Source: Gammaproteobacteria bacterium
Lineage (GTDB): Bacteria > Pseudomonadota > Gammaproteobacteria > Acidithiobacillales > Acidithiobacillaceae
DNA: 5,903 nt
Assembly: GCA_023381645.1 (NCBI GenBank)
Contig: JAMCRJ010000097.1
Span: 1 to 5,903 of the forward strand
Direction of reading: 5' to 3'
Shown here: positions 1 through 5,643 of the stretch, one piece after another
How positions within the stretch are numbered: the stretch's first letter is position 1
How the letters are laid out: every line of letters begins with the position of its first letter
Notes under the pieces: generated by a model
What the model saw: only the letters and a program-made list of their open reading frames with translations
Told to the model about the DNA's origin: nothing
Database searches by the model: none
Program-made: the position numbers and the translations under genes

Positions 1-13
1 TCTGCCGGCCAGT

Positions 14-1066
14 ATGGGCCAACTGGTGGCGGAAGTGGAAAGTCACCAGGAGGTATGGGGTTGCTGGCTGCAAAGCTGGGATATGCCCGTCACCGTCGGT
101 GAAATCGCCCCTTTCCTCGACGAACTCTCGCGCCAGGCCCTGCACCAGGAGCGGGAGGTGATCTGGGCTCCCATGAGCAGCGCCGAGAGCGCTGTACGTC
201 TGGTGCTGCATGGAGCGGCGCGGCCCGAGGCGCTGCGCCGCGCACTGACCACCCTTCACCTGCAAAATCTTATGCCGGGCCGCGTACTCCACTGCCAGGG
301 CGACGATCTGGCCCTGATCCTACACGGTTCCCGCGGCCCTCTGAGCGCCGTGAATCACCGCCTCATCGAAGCCCTGGAGGGGATCACGCTGGATGTTGCT
401 GTTTCCCCACTGTGGGACAAGGGGCATTTCCGCCTGCTGCTGACCGATATGGATTCTACGCTGATCAGCATCGAGTGCATTGATGAATTGGCCGAACACC
501 TCGGTCTCAGACGGCAGGTCGCCGCCATCACCGAACGCTCCATGGCGGGCGAGCTGGATTTCCAGACCTCCCTGCGCGAACGGGTGCGCCTGCTGGCCGG
601 CACTCCGGCAAGCAGTATCGACACCATCATCCGCGAACGACTGCAGCTCAGTCCCGGCGCCCGGGAACTGGTAGCCGCGGCCAAGTCCCAGGGCGTCGAG
701 GTCGGTGTCGTATCCGGAGGCTTCACCCAGTTTACCCGCCACCTGCAGGAAGCACTGGACCTCGACTACGCCTTCGCCAACACCCTGGAAATCATCCACG
801 GGCAAATCACCGGCCAGGTTCTCGGAGATATCGTCGATGCGGCCGCCAAAGCCGACATCCTCGACCTGCTGGCCATCGGCCTGGGCACCGACGCCGGTCA
901 TTGCATCGCCCTCGGCGATGGTGCCAACGATCTGCCCATGATCCGCAAAGCCGGCATAGGCATTGCCTACCACGCCAAAGCGGTCGTCCGTGCCCAGGCG
1001 GACTTTCAGATTCGCTACGGCGGTCTCGATACCGCCGCCGCCTATCTCGGCTGGAGCACCGCCTGA
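14..1066 (+). CDS. serB: Phosphoserine phosphatase SerB (5' end uncertain)
   Basis: This enzyme hydrolyses O-phosphoserine to serine and phosphate, the final step of the phosphorylated serine pathway, in the cytoplasm. The C-terminal HAD domain (about residues 140-345) has all four motifs: DMDST with nucleophile D145 and acid D147, followed by the SerB-typical IECIDE; SGG at 234-236; motif III lysine K279; and GDGANDLPM at 301-309. TERSMAGELDF (173-183) is the family's substrate-side signature. The first ~140 residues are poorly conserved and look like the ACT-like regulatory region found before the HAD domain in proteobacterial SerB. The 350 residues compare with 322 in E. coli and about 400 in Pseudomonas. 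No Shine-Dalgarno precedes the ATG at 14 and the frame is open to the window edge, so the real start may lie upstream. Function is secure; the start is not. The gene downstream has its own promoter, so the two are probably not one operon. Confidence 0.93.
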   Translation: MGQLVAEVESHQEVWGCWLQSWDMPVTVGEIAPFLDELSRQALHQEREVIWAPMSSAESAVRLVLHGAARPEALRRALTTLHLQNLMPGRVLHCQGDDLALILHGSRGPLSAVNHRLIEALEGITLDVAVSPLWDKGHFRLLLTDMDSTLISIECIDELAEHLGLRRQVAAITERSMAGELDFQTSLRERVRLLAGTPASSIDTIIRERLQLSPGARELVAAAKSQGVEVGVVSGGFTQFTRHLQEALDLDYAFANTLEIIHGQITGQVLGDIVDAAAKADILDLLAIGLGTDAGHCIALGDGANDLPMIRKAGIGIAYHAKAVVRAQADFQIRYGGLDTAAAYLGWSTA

Positions 1067-1095
1067 ACCGCGCACCTCGACCAGCATTTTGATAC

Positions 1096-1124
1096 TTGAT
1101 ATTATTTTAGACTTATTCTATTAT
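1096..1124 (+). promoter_or_regulatory. Sigma-70 promoter for the peroxiredoxin-glutaredoxin gene
   Basis: TTGATA (1096-1101, 5/6 match to the -35 box) and TATTAT (1119-1124, 5/6 match to the -10 box) are separated by exactly 17 bases. They sit in a conspicuously AT-rich island (about 1087-1125) within otherwise GC-rich DNA, after the serB stop. Transcription would start near 1131, leaving a leader of about 70 bases before the ATG at 1202. A TTAG-N7-CTAT dyad (1107-1121) overlaps the spacer and -10 box and may be an operator; no regulator is identified. Confidence 0.7.
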
Positions 1125-1190
1125 CAGCCCATGTGCAGCACAGAACAATCTGGTGCACATCGGCAATGGTGCCGCAACTGCAGCATAAAC

Positions 1191-1196
1191 AGGAGA
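1191..1196 (+). promoter_or_regulatory. Ribosome binding site deciding the start at 1202
   Basis: AGGAGA lies 5 bases before the ATG at 1202. The frame is open further upstream to an ATG at 1133, but that codon has no Shine-Dalgarno and falls at the predicted transcription start. The extra 23 residues it would add have no counterpart in the family. Confidence 0.8.
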
Positions 1197-1201
1197 CTGA
1201 G

Positions 1202-1945
1202 ATGAAACTGACCAGCATAGAAGGCCAAGGTGTTCCCCAGGCCGTGTTCCGCACCCGCGATGATAATCAGTGGCGTGACGTCAGCACCGACGAACTTTTC
1301 CAGGGCAAGACCGTGATCGTGTTCTCCCTGCCCGGCGCCTATACCCCCACTTGTTCCTCCAGCCATCTGCCGCGCTACAATGAACTTGCGCCGACCTTTC
1401 GCGAAAATGGCGTAGATGACATCCTTTGCATGTCCGTGAATGACGCCTTTGTCATGGACGCCTGGGCCAAGGAACTGGCTGTCGAAAACATCCACCTGAT
1501 TCCCGATGGCAATGGCGAATTCACGGAAGGCATGGGCATGCTGGTGGACAAGAGCGAACTTGGGTTCGGCAAGCGTTCCTGGCGCTACTCCATGCTGGTG
1601 AAGAACGGCATCATCGAGAAAATGTTCATCGAACCCGACAAACCCGGTGATCCCTTCGAGGTCTCTGACGCCGATACCATGCTCCACTATATCAACCCGG
1701 AGGCACGCGATCCCGAATTCGTCACCATCTTTACCCGCGAAGGCTGCCCACATTGTGCCCGCGCCAAAGCAATGTTGAAGGAGCACGGCATAGCCTTTGA
1801 AGAGATCAAGACAGGTATGGGTACCGGCGTCAGTTCACGGACGATTCGCGCAGTGAGCGGACGTTCGACCGTGCCGCAGATCTTTATCGGCGGCAGGCAC
1901 ATCGGCGGCGCAGACGACCTGGAGAAATATTTCCACGGGAAATAA
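1202..1945 (+). CDS. Peroxiredoxin (Prx5 type)-glutaredoxin fusion protein
   Basis: This is a 247-residue cytosolic glutathione-dependent peroxidase, close in length to the Haemophilus hybrid Prx5 of about 241. The N-terminal peroxiredoxin domain (about 1-165) carries PGAYTPTC with peroxidatic Cys51, assisting Thr48 and the conserved Arg128 of RSWRYS. The C-terminal glutaredoxin domain (about 172-247) has the dithiol active site GCPHC (Cys182, Cys185), the cis-proline TVP (223-225) and the glutathione-contacting GGADDL (235-240). In characterised hybrids the oxidised peroxidatic cysteine is reduced by GSH through the fused glutaredoxin, removing H2O2 and alkyl hydroperoxides. The glutaredoxin site is CPHC rather than the classical CPYC, a variation seen among glutaredoxins. 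Glutathione reductase follows 89 bases downstream and would regenerate the GSH. A strong promoter lies just upstream, so the gene should be well expressed. I am very sure of the domains; the peroxide preference is inferred from the family. Confidence 0.95.
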   Translation: MKLTSIEGQGVPQAVFRTRDDNQWRDVSTDELFQGKTVIVFSLPGAYTPTCSSSHLPRYNELAPTFRENGVDDILCMSVNDAFVMDAWAKELAVENIHLIPDGNGEFTEGMGMLVDKSELGFGKRSWRYSMLVKNGIIEKMFIEPDKPGDPFEVSDADTMLHYINPEARDPEFVTIFTREGCPHCARAKAMLKEHGIAFEEIKTGMGTGVSSRTIRAVSGRSTVPQIFIGGRHIGGADDLEKYFHGK

Positions 1946-1950
1946 GGGCA

Positions 1951-1993
1951 CATCCCTTCGGATGGTCATCTCCAGCAGTATGCCGGGGATGAC
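1951..1993 (+). other. Two abutting stem-loops between the fusion gene and gor
   Basis: The first hairpin pairs CATCC (1951-1955) with GGATG (1960-1964) around loop CTTC. The second starts on the next base: GTCATCTCC (1965-1973) pairs with GGGGATGAC (1985-1993) over 9 pairs, one of them G-T. It continues past a single mismatch with GCA/TGC (1975-1977 and 1981-1983) around a GTA triloop. No T-run follows, so this is not a standard intrinsic terminator. It may protect the 3' end of the upstream message, mark an RNA processing site or partly attenuate transcription into gor; the role is inference. Confidence 0.55.
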
Positions 1994-2034
1994 GTCCTTC
2001 TTGCCTCGTTCAACCCCGAAAAAAGGGAGCTATC

Positions 2035-3384
2035 ATGACACAATCCTACGATCTCATCGTCATTGGTGGAGGCAGCGGCGGCATTGCCATGGCCAACCGC
2101 GCCGCCCGTTACGGGGCAGTCACCGCGCTGGTCGCCGCCGGTCCATTGGGCGGCACCTGTGTGAATGCAGGCTGCGTCCCCAAAAAAATCTACTGGAATG
2201 CCGCCCACCTTGCCGGGCAAATGAAGATGGCAGGAGAATATGGCTTCGATACCATAGAACCGCGGTTCCACTGGGAACACCTGAAGCAGCAGCGTGACAC
2301 CTACATCGGGCGACTCAATGACCGCTATGCCCAAGGCCTGGATGGTAACGGCGTCTCCCTGATCCGCGGACATGCCCGTTTTTCCGGCGCGCATCGAATC
2401 CATGTCGGCGACAGCACCCTGGAAGCCGCACACATCCTGATCGCCACCGGGGGGCATCCGGTCTGGCCCGACATTCCGGGTGCAGAACTGGGCATCACCT
2501 CGGACGGATTCTTCGCGCTGGAATCGAGGCCCCGCTGTGTTGCCGTGGTGGGCGCCGGTTATATCGCCGTGGAGCTCGCCGGGGTACTCCACGCTCTCGG
2601 CAGTGACGTTTCCCTGGTCATGCGCCGCAGGCATTTCCTCAATGATTTCGATCCGATGCTGCGCGAGAGCCTGATGGACGCCATGCTCCGCCAAGGCATC
2701 AGCCTCCTCGCCCAGCGCCAGGTCCGGGAACTGGAAAAACGCGCCGATGGCTTATGCCTGCATTTTCACGATGGCGACTGCCTCGGAGGGCTGGATACCG
2801 TCATCTGGGCTATCGGCCGTCGTCCCAACAGCGCCGACCTTGGTCTGGAGTTCGCAAACATTACTGCCGACCCGCAGGGTTTCATCCCCGTGGATGCGTT
2901 TCAGAACACCGATGCACCGGGCGTCTACGCGGTCGGCGATGTCACTGCGGGCCCAGCCCTCACCCCGGTAGCCATCGCCGCCGGGCGCCGTCTCGCCGAC
3001 CGCATCTTCGGCAACCAGACGGAGCGGCATCTCGACACCCTCGTGGTACCCACGGTGATCTTCAGTCATCCCCCCATCGCGACGGTCGGCCTCAGTGAGG
3101 CAGTCGCCAAGGAGCAATATGGAGAAGAGGCGGTCAAGGTCTACCAGACGACCTTCACCCCGATGTTCCGCGCTTTTGCGGCAGAACCGGAAAAAACGGC
3201 GATGAAGCTGGTCACGGTGGGCCGGGAGGAAAAGATCGTCGGTCTGCACGCCATCGGCGACGGTGTGGATGAAATGCTCCAAGGCTTTGCGGTAGCGCTG
3301 CGCATGGGGGCGACGAAACAGGACCTTGACGACACCATTGCCATCCACCCCACCAGCGCCGAGGAATTCGTCACCATGCGCTGA
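2035..3384 (+). CDS. gor: Glutathione reductase
   Basis: This FAD-dependent disulfide reductase converts GSSG to 2 GSH with NADPH in the cytoplasm. It has 449 residues against 450 in E. coli. The order is: FAD dinucleotide fold GGGSGG (11-16); redox-active disulfide [13 protein letters not shown] with Cys42 and Cys47; NADPH fold [11 protein letters not shown] (173-183); the second FAD motif VYAVGDVT (297-304); and a dimerisation domain ending in [12 protein letters not shown], where His438 and Glu443 form the catalytic base pair. AGGGAG (2024-2029) sits 5 bases before the ATG and fixes the start. Two residues deviate. The acidic residue expected just before the disulfide segment to hold the FAD ribose is Ala34. 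The second arginine of the NADPH 2'-phosphate pocket (E. coli Arg204) is Asn203, although Arg197 and two more arginines remain. No separate promoter is evident, so it is probably transcribed with the peroxiredoxin-glutaredoxin gene. Trypanothione or mycothiol reductase is less likely given the E. coli-like motifs throughout. Confidence 0.95.
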   Translation: MTQSYDLIVIGGGSGGIAMANRAARYGAVTALVAAGPLGGTCVNAGCVPKKIYWNAAHLAGQMKMAGEYGFDTIEPRFHWEHLKQQRDTYIGRLNDRYAQGLDGNGVSLIRGHARFSGAHRIHVGDSTLEAAHILIATGGHPVWPDIPGAELGITSDGFFALESRPRCVAVVGAGYIAVELAGVLHALGSDVSLVMRRRHFLNDFDPMLRESLMDAMLRQGISLLAQRQVRELEKRADGLCLHFHDGDCLGGLDTVIWAIGRRPNSADLGLEFANITADPQGFIPVDAFQNTDAPGVYAVGDVTAGPALTPVAIAAGRRLADRIFGNQTERHLDTLVVPTVIFSHPPIATVGLSEAVAKEQYGEEAVKVYQTTFTPMFRAFAAEPEKTAMKLVTVGREEKIVGLHAIGDGVDEMLQGFAVALRMGATKQDLDDTIAIHPTSAEEFVTMR

Positions 3385-3406
3385 AGGGCCGGAGCAAAGC
3401 CGCAGC

Positions 3407-4219
3407 TTACTTCTTGCTATGCAACTGCCGGAGAGCTTCCGGTCCCACCGCTGTGCCACAACCGCACTGCGGGCAATCCGCAAGCAGCGGTACGACATTC
3501 CCCAGCACTTTTCGCACCTTTTCCATCCCCTCATGCATTACCATGTCGATGGCCTCCATGGTAATGGGCTCCGCCGACTTGCCCGCCGCCGGATTTACCA
3601 CCAGCGACAGGGGCGCGTAGCACAGGCCGATTTCCCGCGCCAATACCGCTTCTGGAGCCCCGGTCATCCCCACCACATCGCCACCATCCCTTTCGATACG
3701 GCGGATTTCAGCAATGGTTTCCAGACGTGGCCCCTGGGTGGCCGCATAAGTGCCACCGTCGATAACGACGATGTCCGCAGATCCTGCCGCCTGCAGCAGG
3801 CGCTCACGTAGCGGTTGACAATAGGGCTCGGAAAAGTCGATATGTACCACCATGCTCTCGCCGCCTTCAAAGAAGGTGCTGGGACGCCCGCTGGTATAAT
3901 CGATCAGTTGATCAGGCAGACAGAGAACGCCTGGCCGCATGGCTGCCGTGATTCCGCCCACCGCCGCCACCGCCACGACATGCGTCACCCCGACATGATG
4001 AAGCGCCCAGACGTTGGCGCGATAATTGACCCGGTGCGGGGGAATGGTATGGCCATAGCCGTGGCGCGCGATGAAAACGACTTCCTGCCCACCCAGTTGA
4101 CCAAAGGTCAAGGGGCCAGATGTCTCCCCAAAGGGCGTACGGATTACCCGGCGGTGACGAATTTGCAAATTTTTGAGCCCGGTCAGGCCACTGCCACCGA
4201 TAATGCCCGCCACACCCAT
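3407..4219 (-). CDS. mtnP: S-methyl-5'-thioinosine / 5'-methylthioadenosine phosphorylase
   Basis: This is a cytosolic phosphorylase of the MTAP/PNP family, 270 residues. It would cleave a methylthio-nucleoside with phosphate to give 5-methylthioribose-1-phosphate and a free purine. Family motifs are GIIGGSGL (5-12), ARHGYGH (51-57), PHRVNYRAN (61-69), GTYAATQGPRLET (156-168) and GMTGAPEA (184-191). At the base-binding loop it reads NPAAGKS (209-215), where true MTAPs have TDYDCW with aspartates that recognise the 6-amino group. The Asn therefore suggests a 6-oxopurine substrate, i.e. methylthioinosine as in the Pseudomonas enzyme PA3004. The adjoining hypoxanthine phosphoribosyltransferase supports this reading. 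The frame extends 64 codons upstream, but that is antisense-frame DNA of the neighbour; the family starts at the ATG at 4219, which has GGAGGA 6 bases before it. The C-terminus carries an unusual CPQCGCG (249-255). It is translationally coupled to the upstream gene by a TGATG overlap. Family is secure; exact substrate is inferred. Confidence 0.9.
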   Translation of the reverse strand: MGVAGIIGGSGLTGLKNLQIRHRRVIRTPFGETSGPLTFGQLGGQEVVFIARHGYGHTIPPHRVNYRANVWALHHVGVTHVVAVAAVGGITAAMRPGVLCLPDQLIDYTSGRPSTFFEGGESMVVHIDFSEPYCQPLRERLLQAAGSADIVVIDGGTYAATQGPRLETIAEIRRIERDGGDVVGMTGAPEAVLAREIGLCYAPLSLVVNPAAGKSAEPITMEAIDMVMHEGMEKVRKVLGNVVPLLADCPQCGCGTAVGPEALRQLHSKK

Positions 4220-4767
4220 CAGCCGTCCTCCGGCAAAACAAAAATACCCGGTGCATTCCGCCCCAGGCCGCGGGCATCCAGCCCGTACCCAAACACAAAA
4301 CGATCCGGCACTTCCAACCCCACATAGTCCACTCGTACCTCGATCGCGCGGGAACGGGTTTTTCGCACCATCACCGCCGTATGAACGGCGGCAGCGCCCT
4401 CCACCACGCAATATTCCTGCAAAGCTTGCAGGGTCACGCCCTCGTCAAGGATGTCGTCCACCAGCAAAACCACCGCACCTGCCAGTGATTCCTTGGGGCG
4501 CATGCGCCACTGCAAGACACCACCATTGGTTTCGGCACCATAGCGACCGACTTGTACACAATCAAGCACCAGGGGAAAACGCAGGTGCGGCATCAACTGG
4601 CCGACCACCACGACGGCACCCGTCAGCACGCAAAGCAATACCACCGGACGATGCGGCGTCAGATGTTCCATCTCTTCATTAATGGCAACGGCCATCCGCT
4701 GGATGGCCGTCTCCACCTCTTCCGCGCTGAATAGATGCTCAGCGGGCCCTAAATGGGTGGGTGTCAT
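4219..4767 (-). CDS. hpt: Hypoxanthine(-guanine) phosphoribosyltransferase
   Basis: This cytosolic purine-salvage enzyme makes IMP (and probably GMP) from hypoxanthine (guanine) and PRPP. It has 182 residues, normal for bacterial HPRT. The PRPP-binding signature is VVLLVDDILDEGVTL (99-113) with acidic pair Asp104/Asp105 and Asp108. Lys136 in VMVRKTRSR matches the lysine that contacts the purine 6-oxo group. VPDRFVFGYGLD (153-164) is the family's purine-stacking and specificity segment. The PPi-loop region reads CVLTGAVV (46-53), so it belongs to the gammaproteobacterial subgroup that differs from E. coli Hpt. I start at the ATG at 4767, which gives the usual FSAEEVETAI helix near the N-terminus; the frame is open 22 codons further into the upstream gene. 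No good Shine-Dalgarno precedes it, and the upstream stop is only 7 bases away, so it probably depends on coupling. The last base of its TGA is the first base of the phosphorylase ATG. It would consume the hypoxanthine the phosphorylase releases. Confidence 0.92.
   Translation of the reverse strand: MTPTHLGPAEHLFSAEEVETAIQRMAVAINEEMEHLTPHRPVVLLCVLTGAVVVVGQLMPHLRFPLVLDCVQVGRYGAETNGGVLQWRMRPKESLAGAVVLLVDDILDEGVTLQALQEYCVVEGAAAVHTAVMVRKTRSRAIEVRVDYVGLEVPDRFVFGYGLDARGLGRNAPGIFVLPEDG
4226..4231 (-). promoter_or_regulatory. Ribosome binding site of the phosphorylase gene, inside hpt
   Basis: GGAGGA on the minus strand lies 6 bases before the ATG at 4219 and within the last codons of the phosphoribosyltransferase gene. 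It settles the phosphorylase start and, with the stop-start overlap, points to translational coupling. Confidence 0.75.
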
Positions 4768-4774
4768 AATGGCA

Positions 4775-5152
4775 CTAGTAGGTAAAGGTGACCACGTCGT
4801 CATCCATTGCCTGCTCGATGACATAAGCGCCACCGACGATGTCCTGGATTTCGGGAATCAGGTCTTCCTTGGTGCATTCCCACAACTCAAGGGTCGGGGT
4901 GCAGACAAAGAACTTCACGCCTGCCTCATGGGCGTCCTTGATAAAGTCGTAGACACTCTTGGGGCTGCCCGGCATAACAAACATTTTCTCCGCTACACCC
5001 TTCTTGGCCAGCTCGCCGGCGCGGGCGGTCAGTACAACTTCGACCTCAAAATCCATCGCGGCAGCCACCGTCGCCTGAAAAAAGGGCGCACCCAACTCCT
5101 GGGGGTTGGAAGGATCGGTGTTCACCATAACCATCAGCAACTTGTCAGCCAT
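4775..5152 (-). CDS. DsrE/DsrF-like family protein
   Basis: This is a small soluble protein of 125 residues with the alternating strand/helix pattern of the DsrE/F/H-like fold. Members carry sulfur as a cysteine persulfide in sulfur-relay and tRNA-thiolation systems; many are annotated loosely as peroxiredoxin family. It opens with a hydrophobic strand, KLLMVMVNTDP, followed by a helix containing GAPFFQATVAAAM (21-33). Cys84 in FFVCTPTLELW sits after the fourth strand, where the persulfide-bearing cysteine of the fold lies. Cys93 follows nine residues later, so a disulfide or sulfur hand-over between the two is possible. There is no signal peptide or membrane segment. The ATG at 5152 has AAGGAG 6 bases upstream, better than the earlier in-frame ATG at 5206. 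It heads a tight unit with the phosphoribosyltransferase and phosphorylase genes. Sulfur donor and acceptor are unknown. It is not in a dsr cluster, so I do not call it dsrE. Confidence 0.8.
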   Translation of the reverse strand: MADKLLMVMVNTDPSNPQELGAPFFQATVAAAMDFEVEVVLTARAGELAKKGVAEKMFVMPGSPKSVYDFIKDAHEAGVKFFVCTPTLELWECTKEDLIPEIQDIVGGAYVIEQAMDDDVVTFTY

Positions 5153-5158
5153 GTATAT

Positions 5159-5164
5159 CTCCTT
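5159..5164 (-). promoter_or_regulatory. Ribosome binding site of the DsrE-like gene
   Basis: A full AAGGAG on the minus strand, 6 bases before the ATG at 5152. It is the strongest Shine-Dalgarno in this operon and chooses this start over the ATG at 5206. Confidence 0.8.
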
Positions 5165-5182
5165 GTGAAATTCGGCCCGCCC

Positions 5183-5230
5183 ATCATAGCCGTCCCGATC
5201 CAGCACCGCGCCATGAAATGATTGATTACA
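5183..5230 (-). promoter_or_regulatory. Possible promoter region for the DsrE-hpt-phosphorylase operon
   Basis: This is the only non-coding stretch where the three-gene unit could start after the terminator. On the minus strand it holds two -10-like hexamers: TGTAAT (5225-5230), preceded by TGG as in an extended -10, and TATGAT (5183-5188). Neither has a recognisable -35 box at 16-18 bases. The call rests on position as much as sequence. Confidence 0.25.
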
Positions 5231-5234
5231 CCAT

Positions 5235-5266
5235 AAAAAGTCGTAAGGCCCCCACAGGAGTCCTTA
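5235..5266 (-). terminator. Probable rho-independent terminator after the YtxH gene
   Basis: On the minus strand TAAGG (5262-5266, including the TAA stop of the YtxH gene) pairs with CCTTA (5244-5248). After one A-G mismatch, four more pairs (CTCC against GGGG, one of them T-G) close a TGT triloop. Four bases after the stem comes a run of five T (5235-5239). The stem is imperfect and the T-run short, so termination may be partial. Confidence 0.5.
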
Positions 5267-5620
5267 GTGGTCGATGTCCTGCATCTCGACACGGCGCGCC
5301 CGGCTGGCCCGGGTCAGGATATCCCGCTCCTCAGCCAGTGCGCGCTTGGCCACCTGAATGGCCTCCAGCAGGTCCTGGCGTTTGGACTCGACCAAGTCAC
5401 CGCCCACATCCATCAGATGTGCAGTTTTTTCCTGGATTTCGTCAATGAGTACGCCGATGCGTTCTTCCGCCACAGACTCCATATTGCGTAGACGATCGCG
5501 GCCTTTGTCGACCGCGCGCCGCAATTCCTGGCGCGTCTCTGCGCCGCTGGCCGGGGCCAGCAGCAGGGCACCAACGGCGCCAACCAGCACTCCGATAACA
5601 AAGCCTTCCGCGTTCTTCAT
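5264..5620 (-). CDS. YtxH-domain small membrane protein
   Basis: This 118-residue protein has one N-terminal membrane segment (about residues 6-23: FVIGVLVGAVGALLLAP). The SGAETRQELRR stretch directly after it is the recognisable hallmark of YtxH proteins (Gly-rich helix, LLLAP, SG-ET-R). The rest (about 28-115) is highly charged and predicted helical, probably coiled coil, exposed in the cytoplasm. The family has no defined biochemical function; members are linked to stress responses and membrane-associated assemblies. The ATG at 5620 has GAGGAG 6 bases upstream (5627-5632), and the N-terminal MKNAEGF matches the family's normal start, although the frame is open 25 codons further. It lies 23 bases after a DUF948-like gene, a pairing common in bacteria, and ends inside a probable terminator stem. 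Confidence 0.82.
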   Translation of the reverse strand: MKNAEGFVIGVLVGAVGALLLAPASGAETRQELRRAVDKGRDRLRNMESVAEERIGVLIDEIQEKTAHLMDVGGDLVESKRQDLLEAIQVAKRALAEERDILTRASRARRVEMQDIDH

Positions 5621-5626
5621 TGTGGT

Positions 5627-5632
5627 CTCCTC
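5627..5632 (-). promoter_or_regulatory. Ribosome binding site of the YtxH gene
   Basis: GAGGAG on the minus strand, 6 bases before the ATG at 5620. It lies in the 23-base gap after the DUF948-like stop and supports the short start. Confidence 0.75.
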
Positions 5633-5643
5633 ACTGTTTCCAG

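Noticed and set aside
320..1087. 255-codon minus-strand open frame antisense to serB
   Set aside because: The plus strand holds complete HAD motifs. The antisense translation has no recognisable domain, and long antisense frames are expected in GC-rich genes.
1133..1201. N-terminal extension of the peroxiredoxin-glutaredoxin protein from the ATG at 1133
   Set aside because: It coincides with the predicted transcription start, lacks a ribosome site and is absent from the family; the ATG at 1202 has AGGAGA.
1124..1786. 220-codon minus-strand frame opposite the peroxiredoxin-glutaredoxin gene
   Set aside because: Shadow of a gene with intact active sites on the other strand; no ribosome site or domain seen.
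1966..2694. 242-codon minus-strand frame opposite gor
   Set aside because: No domain seen, and it lies over conserved FAD and disulfide motifs of gor.
3428..3442. Inverted repeat CCGGA/TCCGG just after gor, considered as a terminator
   Set aside because: The stem is only 5-6 pairs, lies inside the coding part of the convergent gene and has no T-run on either strand.
2752..3534. 260-codon minus-strand frame across the gor 3' end and the convergent gene
   Set aside because: No recognisable fold; it overlaps two well-supported genes in other frames.
4220..4411. N-terminal extension of the phosphorylase from 4411
   Set aside because: It is out-of-frame sequence of hpt; the family begins with the GIIGGSG strand, and GGAGGA marks the ATG at 4219.
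3815..4682. Plus-strand frames of about 170 codons opposite the phosphorylase and hpt genes
   Set aside because: The translations are proline/arginine-rich low-complexity, as expected for the reverse of GC-rich coding DNA, and both minus-strand genes have full motifs.
4682..5221. 179-codon plus-strand frame opposite the DsrE-like gene
   Set aside because: It has no ribosome site, while the minus-strand gene has a perfect one and a recognisable fold.
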